Below are positions 51,930-60,759 of a stretch of 64,000 bases of DNA, one piece after another. Under the pieces are notes generated by a model that saw only the letters and a list, made by a program, of their open reading frames with translations, was not told the origin of the DNA and did no database searches. Origin of the DNA: Amycolatopsis azurea DSM 43854 (lineage in GTDB: Bacteria; Actinomycetota; Actinomycetes; Mycobacteriales; Pseudonocardiaceae); NCBI RefSeq assembly GCF_001995215.1, contig NZ_MUXN01000016.1:124001-188000 (forward strand), given 5' to 3'. The position numbers and the translations under genes were made by a program. Positions within the stretch are counted from its first letter, which is position 1. Each line of letters opens with the position of its first letter.

Positions 51930-53290
51930 GCCCGGCCGACGCGGGACAGCGAGCGGTCGGCGACGGTCAGCGCGAGGAACAGCACGCTGACCACCAGCAT
52001 GAACGCGGCCAGGTGGTGCAGCCCGGCACTGTCGGCACGTTGACCGAAGAAGGCGCCGTTGGCCGCGGACGCGACGATGGCGCCGAGGTAGCCGAAGGTG
52101 CGCAGCAGCCCCGCGGACGAGCCCATGCGTTCGGCGTGGGCCTGGTGGTACACGGAATTCTGCAGCGCGAGGTTGTTCAGCCCCTGCGGGACCCCGAGGA
52201 CGATCACGACGGCCAGCAGCGTCCACACCGGACTGCCGTCGTTCAGGAACAGCAACAGCGCGCAGGCGGCGACCTGCCCGAGTGACCCGACCAGGAGCTT
52301 GCCGCGGACGGCTTTGCTGCGCCCGGTGACGGTGGAGGCGATGATCCCGACGCCGAACAGGGGAAGCAGCACCAGCCCGGCTTCCGACGCGGACAGCCCG
52401 TGGCCCTGTTCCATCCACTGCGTGTAGCCGTAGAGGAAGGCGTAGCTGACGACGAAACTCAGCAGTGCCCGGCCGTAGGTGGCCAGCAGCGGCAGGTTGC
52501 CGCCGAGCAGGCGCACGTCGATGAACGGCTGCCGGGTCCGCAGCTCGCGCCAGGCGAACCCGGCGCCCGCCACGACGGTCACTGCGAGCAGCCACCAGTC
52601 GCCGCCCCGCGGGTCCATCAGGAACAGCAACAGGCAGACGAGCGCCGCGGCGAACAAGCCCATACCGGGCAGATCCAGTTCGCGCATCAGGCCGTCGCGG
52701 CGGGTGACGGGTGTGGCGGGGAGACGGCGGAGGCCGAGGTACAGACCGGCCAAGGCGAGCGGGACGTTGATCGCGAGCGTGGCGCGCCAGCCGCCGACCC
52801 CGATCAGCAGGCCGCCGAGGCTGGGCCCCACGACGGCGATGGTCTGCGTGGTGATGGCGAGCGCGGTGAGGACCCCGGCCGGACTGTCCTTTCCGGTGCG
52901 CTGCGACTCGCTCCGGATGAGGTACATCGCCGCCGGATAGCCGGCGCAGGTGCCGAAACCGAGGAGCACCCGGGAAGCGACGAGCACGCCGAAACTCGGG
53001 GCGAGCATCCCGACGACGCCCGCGATCCCGGTCAGCGCCGCCCCGGCCAGGAACAGGCGGCGAGGACCGAAGAGGTCGATGAGCCGTCCCACCACGGGCT
53101 GGCCGATCGCGGTGGCCAGGTACAGCGCGGAGACCAGCCACGCCGTCTCGGCGGGCGGCGCGCCGAAGGCCACACCGATCGGCACGAGGGACACGGAGAT
53201 GATCGACGAGTTGACCGGGTTGAGGGCCGCGCCCAGCATCATCGGGGGCAGAAGCCGCCGGTCGAAGCCCGTTTCCGTCGTGGTGCTCAT
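51926..53290 (-). CDS. MFS drug-efflux-like transporter
   Basis: 454 residues from ATG 53290, with about 12-14 membrane segments. Motif A-like GRLIDLFGPRRLFLAGA and the N-terminal NPVNSSIISVSL fit DHA2-type exporters. Overlaps the MarR stop by 4 bp, so the regulator and transporter are coupled and likely form an autoregulated resistance unit with the palindrome at 53736-53757. Cargo unknown. Confidence 0.92.
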   Translation of the reverse strand: MSTTTETGFDRRLLPPMMLGAALNPVNSSIISVSLVPIGVAFGAPPAETAWLVSALYLATAIGQPVVGRLIDLFGPRRLFLAGAALTGIAGVVGMLAPSFGVLVASRVLLGFGTCAGYPAAMYLIRSESQRTGKDSPAGVLTALAITTQTIAVVGPSLGGLLIGVGGWRATLAINVPLALAGLYLGLRRLPATPVTRRDGLMRELDLPGMGLFAAALVCLLLFLMDPRGGDWWLLAVTVVAGAGFAWRELRTRQPFIDVRLLGGNLPLLATYGRALLSFVVSYAFLYGYTQWMEQGHGLSASEAGLVLLPLFGVGIIASTVTGRSKAVRGKLLVGSLGQVAACALLLFLNDGSPVWTLLAVVIVLGVPQGLNNLALQNSVYHQAHAERMGSSAGLLRTFGYLGAIVASAANGAFFGQRADSAGLHHLAAFMLVVSVLFLALTVADRSLSRVGRA

Positions 53291-53721
53291 CGCCGCACGA
53301 CCCGTTCCAGCAGGGCCGCCGCTTCGATCAGCGTGCGGCGCTCGGCCTCGGTGCACCGCTCCTCCAGGACCTGGGCGAGCCAGCCCTCCCCGGCGCGGCG
53401 GCGTTCTTCGAGGAAGGCGTGGCCGCCGCCGGTGACGAAGATCAGCTGACGCCGTCCGTCCTCGGGATCCGGACGGCGATCGGCGAATCCCCGGTCCACC
53501 AGGACACCGACGGTGGTGGCGACCGACTGGTGGCGGATGCCTTCGAGGTCCGCCAGGTCGCTGACCGAGGCTTCGCCGTCTTTGTCGAGCCGGCTGAGCA
53601 CGGACGTCTGGGACGGCGTGAGGTCGCCGCTGCCGTAGTTCTCCCGCAGGCGGCGTCGCAGCCTGCTGAAGGCGACGCGGATGTCGTGGGCGGCGCGGGC
53701 GCTGGACGCGTTCTCGGTCAT
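53287..53721 (-). CDS. MarR-family regulator
   Basis: 144 residues. Winged-helix domain about 35-105 (LTPSQTSVLSRLDKDGEASVSDLA, split; then HQSVATTVGVLVDRGF). First gene of a two-gene unit with the MFS transporter. A 9-bp palindrome (TTGCGCAGT) sits 14 bp upstream of its start and is the probable operator. Ligand unknown. Confidence 0.93.
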   Translation of the reverse strand: MTENASSARAAHDIRVAFSRLRRRLRENYGSGDLTPSQTSVLSRLDKDGEASVSDLADLEGIRHQSVATTVGVLVDRGFADRRPDPEDGRRQLIFVTGGGHAFLEERRRAGEGWLAQVLEERCTEAERRTLIEAAALLERVVRR

Positions 53722-53735
53722 GACCGCAGGCTAAC

Positions 53736-53757
53736 TTGCGCAGTTCAGACTGCGCAA
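53736..53757. promoter_or_regulatory. MarR operator TTGCGCAGT-N4-ACTGCGCAA
   Basis: Perfect 9-bp arms, 22 bp in total, directly upstream of the MarR start and partly repeated as TTGCCTGCGCA just to the right. Length and symmetry fit a MarR dimer site. Confidence 0.72.
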
Positions 53758-53771
53758 TTTTGCCTGCGCAT

Positions 53772-54260
53772 CTACTCCTGAACGAACTCGCAGCCCGCGA
53801 CCTGCACGTACTCGCCCTTGCGCGCGGTGAACCGGGCGACACCCGTGGTCAGCTGGTCGGCCACGATCTTCGACGCGCCGACGGCCCGCAGCCTCGCCCA
53901 GTAGCAGTGCCCGTTACCGCCCGGCGCCGGTCCGGGGGAGCTGTACGAGCCCGCTTCGATCTCGGTGCCGACCAGGTAGGTCCCGTCGGCGAACCGGTCC
54001 GCCGGGGTGGCGACGGCTGCGCGTCCTGAAATGACCGGGGGCGCCGGGACGGTCACGGTCGGCGCGGGCGCGGCTTCGGCCGTGACGGTCACCGTCGCCG
54101 GGGCCGTCGGCGCCGTGGCCGCGTCGAGTGATCCCGGGTGAGTGGCCGCCACCACACCGACCCCCGCGCCCAAAGTGAGCGCGACGGCGAGCCCGGCCAG
54201 GAGCGGGAACGCATTTCGTGACGAGGCGTGCGGTGTCGGTGACCAATTCGTGCTCGGCAT
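53772..54260 (-). CDS. Secreted or membrane-anchored protein of unknown function
   Basis: 162 residues. Signal anchor at about 17-40 (LLAGLAVALTLGAGVGVVAA), then a Thr/Pro/Ala-rich linker and a C-terminal domain GTYLVGTEIEAGSYSS with Cys in HCYWARL and AGCEFVQE, probably a disulfide pair. The domain recurs in many actinobacterial secreted proteins without assigned role. Divergent from the DUF6221 gene. Confidence 0.8.
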   Translation of the reverse strand: MPSTNWSPTPHASSRNAFPLLAGLAVALTLGAGVGVVAATHPGSLDAATAPTAPATVTVTAEAAPAPTVTVPAPPVISGRAAVATPADRFADGTYLVGTEIEAGSYSSPGPAPGGNGHCYWARLRAVGASKIVADQLTTGVARFTARKGEYVQVAGCEFVQE

Positions 54261-54442
54261 CCGTCTCTTCTTCGTTTTGCTCGCGGAGTGATTGCGCTTT
54301 CGTGTCGATCTAGAAACCTGTTACCGCTCCGCGGCGGACCGATACGAGACTGTGTGACGCACGGGACCTTGCCGTAACGGCAAGCTCCCTGCCAGCGACA
54401 TTTCCCTCCGAACACTAGGTTGGGGGAGACGAAGGAGTACCT

Positions 54443-54835
54443 GTGGACGACTTGATCGCCTTTCTCGCCGCGCGTGTGGGGCAACGCCAGGCGTTGATCA
54501 TGCAGGCGGTCAAGAAAACCGAGATCAGCGAGTCGCTGAATCGCGGTGAGACCAAGGTCGTCATCGAAAAGAAGATCCGTTCGCTGAACGACATCGAACT
54601 CGACACGGTCAACCAGATGATCAACGAGATCGAGGCGACCCGGCGGCTCCTGCAAGCGCACCGCACCACGGTTTCCGAGAAGGTCCCGGGATTTCCCTTG
54701 TACGGCAACGAGTACTGGTGCGAGACCTGCCATGTGCCCGCCGACGAGGCCGGTACGAACTGGTGCCTGACCCTGCGGCTGCTCGCCCTCCCGTACGCCG
54801 ACCACGCGGACTACAGCGAGCGCTGGCGCCCCTGA
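54443..54835 (+). CDS. DUF6221 family protein
   Basis: 130 residues from GTG 54443. Matches the actinobacterial family by MDDLIAFLAAR at the start and WCETCHV, CLTLRLLALPYADH and YSERWRP at the end. The CxxC plus a third Cys could bind metal. Often found next to phage-like or variable genes, but nothing here indicates a mobile element. 7 bp before the LLM gene. Confidence 0.83.
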   Translation: MDDLIAFLAARVGQRQALIMQAVKKTEISESLNRGETKVVIEKKIRSLNDIELDTVNQMINEIEATRRLLQAHRTTVSEKVPGFPLYGNEYWCETCHVPADEAGTNWCLTLRLLALPYADHADYSERWRP

Positions 54836-54842
54836 GCGGGGA

Positions 54843-55928
54843 ATGCCCTTCGGGTCCGCACGCGTTGACCCGGAGGTGATCACGCTTTCGGTACTGGACC
54901 GGTCCCCGACCCGCCGCGGCGGTGACGCGCCCCGCGCCCTGCGGGACACGGTCGCGTTCGCGCGGGACATCGAAGCGCTGGGCTACCACCGGTTCTGGGT
55001 GTCCGAACACCACAGCGTGCCCGGCGTCGCCGGATCGGCGCCCACGGTGCTGGCGGCCGCCGTCGCCTCGGCGACCGAGCGGATCCGCGTCGGCACCGGC
55101 GGCGTGATGCTGCCGAACCACCGGCCGCTCGTGGTCGCGGAGCAGTTCGGCGTGCTCGAATCGCTCTTCCCCGGCCGGATCGACATGGGGCTGGGCCGGT
55201 CGGTCGGGTTCACCGGCGGGGTCCGGCAGGCGCTCGGGCACGAGAAGGACGACGCCGACCGGTTCGGTGACCAGGTCCGGGAACTGCTGGGTTTCCTCGC
55301 GGGCGACCAGACCGCGTATCCGGGCGTGCACGCCATTCCCGCCGAAGGTCTCCGCGTGCCCGCGTTCCTGCTGGCCACCGGCGCGGGCGCGCGGCTGGCC
55401 GCGGAACTGGGGCTGCCGCTGGTGATCGCGCCGGTCCGGGGCGAGGGTCCGCTGCTCGAAGCGATCGAGGGCTATCGTTCCGGCTTCCGTCCTTCAGCGC
55501 AGGCTTCGCGGCCGCATGTCGTGGTGTCGACGGCGATCGCGGTCGCCGAGACGACCGAACGGGCCCGGCGGCTGCTGATCCCCGAGGCCTGGTCGACGGT
55601 CTACTCACGGACGCACGGCGTCTTCCCGCCGCTGTCGCCGCTGGAGGAGATCCTCGCCGGGCCGCTTTCGGACCGCGATCGGGAGCGGCTGGACCGCGCG
55701 CTCGACGGCCAGATCGCGGGCACTCCCGACGAGGTGGGCGACCGGCTGGCCGATCTCGTCGCCAAGACCGGCGCCGACGAGGTCCTGGTGACCACCAGCA
55801 CCTTCGACCAGGCCGAGCGGCTGGAGTCCTATCGCGCACTGGCCGAGGTCGCCCGGGCGTTTCGTCCTCTGGATGCGGTCCTTGCACACGCAAGTACCGC
55901 ATCCAGAGGACGAAATGCGGGAGGCTAG
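54843..55928 (+). CDS. LLM-class flavin-dependent oxidoreductase
   Basis: 361 residues. Luciferase-like barrel: LDRSPTRRGGDAPRALRDTV, WVSEHHSVPGVAGSAPTVL, FPGRIDMGLGRSVG. Probably an FMNH2- or F420-dependent monooxygenase; the MsnO8-like subgroup fits. The last 22 codons are encoded by the arms of a long hairpin (55861-55915), so the natural C-terminus may have been replaced. TAG stop shared with the convergent regulator as CTAG. Confidence 0.88.
   Translation: MPFGSARVDPEVITLSVLDRSPTRRGGDAPRALRDTVAFARDIEALGYHRFWVSEHHSVPGVAGSAPTVLAAAVASATERIRVGTGGVMLPNHRPLVVAEQFGVLESLFPGRIDMGLGRSVGFTGGVRQALGHEKDDADRFGDQVRELLGFLAGDQTAYPGVHAIPAEGLRVPAFLLATGAGARLAAELGLPLVIAPVRGEGPLLEAIEGYRSGFRPSAQASRPHVVVSTAIAVAETTERARRLLIPEAWSTVYSRTHGVFPPLSPLEEILAGPLSDRDRERLDRALDGQIAGTPDEVGDRLADLVAKTGADEVLVTTSTFDQAERLESYRALAEVARAFRPLDAVLAHASTASRGRNAGG
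55861..55915. terminator. Long hairpin inside the LLM gene 3-prime end
   Basis: Perfect 20-bp arms starting TTTCGTCCTCTGGATGCGGT, with a nested CTTGC-ACAC-GCAAG stem in the loop. Ends 13 bp before the LLM stop and 10 bp before the stop of the convergent PutR-like gene. Confidence 0.7.
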
Positions 55929-57439
55929 AGGCGCAACAGAAGCTGGGTGAGGACGCGCTGGGCGGGGTCGTCGAGGTCGATGCCGGACACCTCGCCGGCT
56001 CGGCGCACCCGGTAGCGCACCGTGTTCGGGTGGATGTTCAGCTCGCGCGCCGCGCGCCGGACATCGCCGAACGCGTCGAGGTAGGCGAGCACGGCGGGCA
56101 CCAGGATTCCGCCGTGCTCGGCGTCGTGCGCGATCAGGTCGGTCAGCCGGGGATCGCGGATCCTCGGCTGCTCACCGAGAAAAGCGAGGACCTCCGAGAG
56201 CAGGACCTCGGCGCGGACGTCGGCCAGCGAGGCGACGTCCGCGGTCCCGTGCCCGCGCGCCATCGTCGCCAGCACACGGTCCGCGTCACCCCGTGAGGCC
56301 GCCGCGTCGGACAGGCGCGGCACCACACCGCCCAGCGCCGCGCGCACCCGGACGTCGAGATGCCGTTGCGCGGTGCCGACGATTTCCTTGGCCAGCGCCA
56401 GGATCCGCGTCTCGGCGTGTTCGGGGAGGTCGGGAAGGAGCGCGTAGACGCGGCCGCCGATCACACTCACCAGCGCGCTCCGCCGGTACGCGGCGGTGTG
56501 CACGGTGATCAGGTGCACCAGTTCCGCGCGCCGCAGCTGCCGGTCGGTCGCCGCGCGGTCGCGGGGGAGCGAGAACGCCAGCACCATGGCCGGTTTCCCG
56601 GGATCCGCGCCGATGTCGTCGGCGACGGATTCGACGTCGAGCCGGCCGTCGAGCAGTCCGGCCAGCAGATCCTCGCGCAGCCGGAGTTCCGGGCTGGGCA
56701 GGGTCCGATGCCGGATCAGCTGGGGCGCGAGCGCCCGGCTCGCGCCGAGCAACGCGACTTCCGCGCTTTCGGTGAGCGGATGCGCGCCCTCCTGGACCCA
56801 GATCGTGCCCAGCGGCTGCGATCCGGCGTGGATCCCGGCCGCGATCCGCCGCCGGATGCCGAGATCGGGCCGCTCGTCGATGCGGACGATGCCCTCCCCG
56901 GCGCGAAGTCGCTGGTAGACGCCCCATTCGCGGAGCATCGCGAGGTATCGTTCCGGACCTTCTCGGCCGAGGATCGACAGCCTGCGCAGTTCGTCGACCT
57001 CGTCTCCCGCCCGCGAGTAGGCCAGTACGCGGCTCGCGGTGTCCTCGATGCTGACCAGGCCGCCGGTGAGGGTCGCGATGGTCTGCGCGAGCGAGAACAG
57101 ATCGCCCAGCACCTCACCGCTGTCCGCCTCGCCGCCCGCGCGTGCGGCATCGACGACGCCCCTGGCCAGAGCCTCGACCTGCTCCCAGCGGGCCTCGTGG
57201 CCGACCTCGATCAGCGCGATGCCGGAGTCCGTCGCGACGTTCACGACGGGCGAGCCGCTCTTGATCGCGACCGCGGCCGCGCCGGAGCGTCCCGCCGCCC
57301 GGATCGCCCCGGCGGCGGACCGCCCGCGGGCTCCGATCACCAGGACGAGATCCCCCGGATGGGCGTCCGGCGGATCCTCCGGATCGTGGATGACGACGTC
57401 CGCCACCTCGACGCCGAGCCCGCCGGGCGCCGCGAGCAC
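55925..57439 (-). CDS. PucR/PutR-like transcriptional regulator of proline catabolism
   Basis: 504 residues from GTG 57439. N-terminal PucR-like region, a middle GAF-like part (LVSIEDTASRVLAYS), and a C-terminal PucR-type HTH (RRAARELNIHPNTVRYRVRRA). PutR proteins activate proline dehydrogenase and P5C dehydrogenase, whose genes start divergently at 57646. The frame upstream of 57439 continues with conserved-looking sequence (LRHVLATLGEPLVRV), so translation may start at CTG 57511. Confidence 0.88.
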   Translation of the reverse strand: MLAAPGGLGVEVADVVIHDPEDPPDAHPGDLVLVIGARGRSAAGAIRAAGRSGAAAVAIKSGSPVVNVATDSGIALIEVGHEARWEQVEALARGVVDAARAGGEADSGEVLGDLFSLAQTIATLTGGLVSIEDTASRVLAYSRAGDEVDELRRLSILGREGPERYLAMLREWGVYQRLRAGEGIVRIDERPDLGIRRRIAAGIHAGSQPLGTIWVQEGAHPLTESAEVALLGASRALAPQLIRHRTLPSPELRLREDLLAGLLDGRLDVESVADDIGADPGKPAMVLAFSLPRDRAATDRQLRRAELVHLITVHTAAYRRSALVSVIGGRVYALLPDLPEHAETRILALAKEIVGTAQRHLDVRVRAALGGVVPRLSDAAASRGDADRVLATMARGHGTADVASLADVRAEVLLSEVLAFLGEQPRIRDPRLTDLIAHDAEHGGILVPAVLAYLDAFGDVRRAARELNIHPNTVRYRVRRAGEVSGIDLDDPAQRVLTQLLLRL

Positions 57440-57527
57440 TCTGACCAGCGGTTCCCCGAGCGTGGCCAGAACATGCCGAAGGGAAGCGCCTGTGGTCGTA
57501 TCCGTTGTCAGGTCATCACCGAATTAA

Positions 57528-57573
57528 GCCGATCGGACAAGATGGTCACCCTGATTCTAGCCAGTCGGACAAG
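57528..57573. promoter_or_regulatory. Direct repeat, probable PutR sites
   Basis: GCCGATCGGACAAG (57528-57541) and GCCAGTCGGACAAG (57560-57573) are 12/14 identical and 32 bp apart, three helical turns. They lie between the regulator and pruA, as expected for an activator bound as a tandem array. Confidence 0.6.
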
Positions 57574-57645
57574 CCGTGACGCGGTCGTCCGGTCTACCGT
57601 TCGGGGTGAGACCTCTACCCGGCGACGTGAAGTCAGGAGCAGTCA

Positions 57646-59283
57646 GTGGACGCCGTGACCCAGACCCCCGCCCCGAAGAACGAGCCGGTGCTGAACTACG
57701 CACCGGGCAGCGCCGAGCGCGCTGAACTCGAGGGCGCGCTCAAGCTGCTGGGTGACGCCGACCCCATCGACATCACCGCCACGATCGGTGGTGAGCAGCG
57801 CAAGGGCGGCGGCGAGAAGATCGAGGTCGTCCAGCCGCACAACCACAAGGCGGTGCTGGGCGTCATCCACAGCGCGACCGCGCAGGACACCCACGACGCG
57901 ATCGCCGCCGCCAAGGCCGCGGCCCCCGGCTGGCGCGCGCTGTCCTACGACGACCGCGCCGCGATCATCCTGCGTGCCGCCGACCTGCTGGCAGGCCCGT
58001 GGCGCGCCAAGCTGAACGCCGCCACCATGCTCGGCCAGTCGAAGACCGCCTTCCAGGCCGAGATCGACTCCGCCTGCGAGCTGATCGACTTCTGGCGCTT
58101 CAACGTCGCCTTCGGCCGTCAGATCCTCGCCGAGCAGCCGGTCAGCTCGCCCGGGATCTGGAACCGGATGGAGCACCGCCCGCTCGAGGGCTTCGTGTAC
58201 GCCATCACGCCGTTCAACTTCACCGCGATCTCCGGCAACCTGCCGACTGCGCCCGCGCTGATGGGCAACGTCGTGCTGTGGAAGCCGTCGCCGACGCAGA
58301 GCTACGCCGCGCACCTGCTGATGCGCCTGCTCGAAGAGGCGGGCATGCCGCCGGGCGTGATCAACCTGCTGCCGGGTGACGGCAAGGCCGTCTCCGAGGT
58401 CGCCCTGACCCACCGCGACCTGGCCGGGATCCACTTCACCGGCTCCACCGCGACCTTCCAGCACCTGTGGGCCACCGTCGGCGCCAACATCTCCGGCTAC
58501 CGCACGTACCCGCGCCTGGTCGGCGAGACCGGCGGCAAGGACTTCGTGCTCGCGCACGCCTCCGCCGACGTCGACATCCTGCGCACCGCGCTGATCCGCG
58601 GCGCCTTCGAGTATCAGGGCCAGAAGTGCTCGGCCGCGTCCCGCGCCTACGTCCCGCGCTCGCTCTGGGCGAGCCTGAAGGACAAGCTGGTCTCCGAGAC
58701 CGAGGCCATCACCTACGGCGACGTCAACGACCTGAGCAACTTCGGTGGCGCCGTGATCGACCGCCGCGCCTTCGACAAGCACGCCGCCGTCCTGAAGAGT
58801 GCCGCCGAGGACGCCGAGATCGACGTCATCGCCGGTGGCACCGCGGACGACAGCGTCGGCTACTTCGTGCGCCCGACGATCCTCGTTTCGGACAACCCGA
58901 ACCACGAGATCTTCCGCACCGAGTACTTCGGTCCGATCCTGTCGATCCACGTCTACGACGACGCCACCGACGAGGGCTTCGACAACGTGCTGAAGCTGGT
59001 CGACGAGACCGCCGACTACGCGCTCACCGGCGCGATCATCGCGAACGACCGCACGGCCGTCGCGAAGGCGTCCGAGGCGCTGCGCTTCGCCGCCGGCAAC
59101 TTCTACGTCAACGACAAGCCGACCGGCGCCGTCGTCGGCCAGCAGCCGTTCGGCGGTGCCCGTGCCTCGGGCACCAACGACAAGGCCGGTTCGGTGTTCA
59201 ACCTTCTCCGCTGGACGAGCCCGCGCTCGGTCAAGGAGACGTTCGTTCCGCCCACCAGCGTCCGTTACCCCCACCAGGGCTGA
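57646..59283 (+). CDS. pruA: 1-pyrroline-5-carboxylate dehydrogenase
   Basis: 545 residues from GTG 57646. Oxidises glutamate semialdehyde to glutamate with NAD. Aldehyde dehydrogenase motifs ITPFNFTAI, HFTGSTATF, ETGGKDFVLAH (Glu) and YQGQKCSAASRAY (catalytic Cys). Mitochondrial-type PruA length. 16 bp before proline dehydrogenase; the two complete the proline-to-glutamate route. Confidence 0.96.
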   Translation: MDAVTQTPAPKNEPVLNYAPGSAERAELEGALKLLGDADPIDITATIGGEQRKGGGEKIEVVQPHNHKAVLGVIHSATAQDTHDAIAAAKAAAPGWRALSYDDRAAIILRAADLLAGPWRAKLNAATMLGQSKTAFQAEIDSACELIDFWRFNVAFGRQILAEQPVSSPGIWNRMEHRPLEGFVYAITPFNFTAISGNLPTAPALMGNVVLWKPSPTQSYAAHLLMRLLEEAGMPPGVINLLPGDGKAVSEVALTHRDLAGIHFTGSTATFQHLWATVGANISGYRTYPRLVGETGGKDFVLAHASADVDILRTALIRGAFEYQGQKCSAASRAYVPRSLWASLKDKLVSETEAITYGDVNDLSNFGGAVIDRRAFDKHAAVLKSAAEDAEIDVIAGGTADDSVGYFVRPTILVSDNPNHEIFRTEYFGPILSIHVYDDATDEGFDNVLKLVDETADYALTGAIIANDRTAVAKASEALRFAAGNFYVNDKPTGAVVGQQPFGGARASGTNDKAGSVFNLLRWTSPRSVKETFVPPTSVRYPHQG

Positions 59284-59299
59284 GAACCAGGAGTTCGTG

Positions 59300-60229
59300 A
59301 TGTTGCGTGCCCCGTTGCTCGCCGCCGCCCGATCCCGGCGGATGCGCAAGCTGGTCGAGGTCGTCCCCGCCACCCGATCGGTGGTGAGCCGGTTCGTCGC
59401 CGGTTCGAAGACGCCCGACGCCGCCCGGGTGGTCCGCGAACTGGCCGACGACGGCCTCCGGGTCACCCTCGACCACCTCGGCGAGGACACCACCGACGCC
59501 GAGCAGGCCGCGACGACCGTCCGCGCCTACGAGGAACTGCTGTCCGCGCTGGCGGCCGACGGCCTCGCGTTCGGCGCGGACGTCTCGGTCAAGCTGTCCG
59601 CGGTCGGCCAGTTCCTGCCCGCCGAGGGCGAGAAGGTCGCGCTGGAGAACGCTCGCAAGATCTGCGCGGCGGCCGAAGCGGTCGGTGCCACGGTCACCCT
59701 CGACATGGAGGACCACACCACCACCGACTCGACGCTGGGCATCCTGCGGGAACTGCGCACCGAGTACCCGTGGGTCGGCGCGGTGCTCCAGGCCTACCTG
59801 CGGCGCACCGAGCAGGACTGCCGCGAACTGGCGACGGAGGGTTCCCGCGTCCGGCTGTGCAAGGGCGCGTACGCCGAACCCGAAGAGGTCGCGTTCCAGG
59901 ACAAGTCCGAAGTGGACAAGTCTTACGTCCGCTGCCTGAAGATCCTCATGCAGGGCAAGGGTTATCCGATGGTCGCCTCGCACGACCCGCGGATGATCGC
60001 GATCGCCGAGAAGCTCGCGTCGGATGCGGGCCGCAAGGCGGACGACCACGAATTCCAGATGCTGTACGGGATCCGTCCCGAAGAGCAGCGCCGGATCGCG
60101 GGCGACAGGAAGACGATGCGCGTCTACGTCCCCTACGGCGACGAATGGTACGGCTATTTCATGCGCAGGCTGGCGGAGCGCCCGGCGAACCTGGCGTTCT
60201 TCCTGCGCGGACTCGCCACCCGGGGCTGA
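59300..60229 (+). CDS. Proline dehydrogenase
   Basis: 309 residues from ATG 59300 with CCAGGAG upstream. Monofunctional PutB-type FAD enzyme with TIM barrel: VTLDMEDHTTTDSTL, LCKGAYAEPEEVAF, ASHDPRM, EFQMLYGI and RRLAERPAN, all family markers. Passes electrons to quinone and gives P5C for PruA. Followed by a strong terminator at 60265-60305. Confidence 0.96.
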   Translation: MLRAPLLAAARSRRMRKLVEVVPATRSVVSRFVAGSKTPDAARVVRELADDGLRVTLDHLGEDTTDAEQAATTVRAYEELLSALAADGLAFGADVSVKLSAVGQFLPAEGEKVALENARKICAAAEAVGATVTLDMEDHTTTDSTLGILRELRTEYPWVGAVLQAYLRRTEQDCRELATEGSRVRLCKGAYAEPEEVAFQDKSEVDKSYVRCLKILMQGKGYPMVASHDPRMIAIAEKLASDAGRKADDHEFQMLYGIRPEEQRRIAGDRKTMRVYVPYGDEWYGYFMRRLAERPANLAFFLRGLATRG

Positions 60230-60264
60230 CCCGGTCCCCGGTGGCACGGTTCCGCTGAAGTACA

Positions 60265-60305
60265 AAGGGGCCCTGCCCGGCGAAATCCGCCGGGCAGGGC
60301 CCCTT
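60265..60305. terminator. Bidirectional terminator after proline dehydrogenase
   Basis: Roughly 18-bp perfect arms (AAGGGGCCCTGCCCGG...) with a short loop, between convergent genes; on the plus strand it runs into CTTCTCTTCCCC. Confidence 0.85.
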
Positions 60306-60318
60306 CTCTTCCCCTGAA

Positions 60319-60675
60319 TCAGGCTTCTTGCGCCTCTTCCTTGAGCTTGTCCATGTCGATGTCGCGGGCCTGCTGGATGAGGTCTTCGAGCGTCTTCTCC
60401 GGGAGCGCGCCCGGCTGCGCGTAGATGACCGTCTTGTCGCGGATCACCGCGAGCGTGGGGATCGAGCGCACGTCGAACGCGGCGGCCAGCTGCTGCTCGG
60501 CTTCGGTGTCGACGCTCGCGAACACGATGTCGTCGTGGTTGCCCGACACCTTTTCGTAGGTCGGCGCGAACTGGCGGCACGGTACGCACCAGCCGGCCCA
60601 GAAGTCGATGATCACGAAGTCGTTCTCGGACACGACCTGATCGAAGTTCGCGGCGGTCAGCTCCACTGTGCTCAT
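60319..60675 (-). CDS. Thioredoxin-family protein
   Basis: 118 residues from ATG 60675. Active site WAGWCVPC (ordinary thioredoxin is WCGPC, so WCVPC is a variant), cis-Pro in RSIPTLAVI. The C-terminal helix has an extra acidic/basic tail (MDKLKEEAQEA). Cytosolic dithiol reductase or sensor. Convergent with proline dehydrogenase. Confidence 0.93.
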   Translation of the reverse strand: MSTVELTAANFDQVVSENDFVIIDFWAGWCVPCRQFAPTYEKVSGNHDDIVFASVDTEAEQQLAAAFDVRSIPTLAVIRDKTVIYAQPGALPEKTLEDLIQQARDIDMDKLKEEAQEA

Positions 60676-60759
60676 GCCCGGCGTAACGAATCGGGTGCTA
60701 CGCACATTCCCGCGAGTGCGCGTAGCGTCTCGGATGGAGCAATCCAGAAGGAGGTCCGC

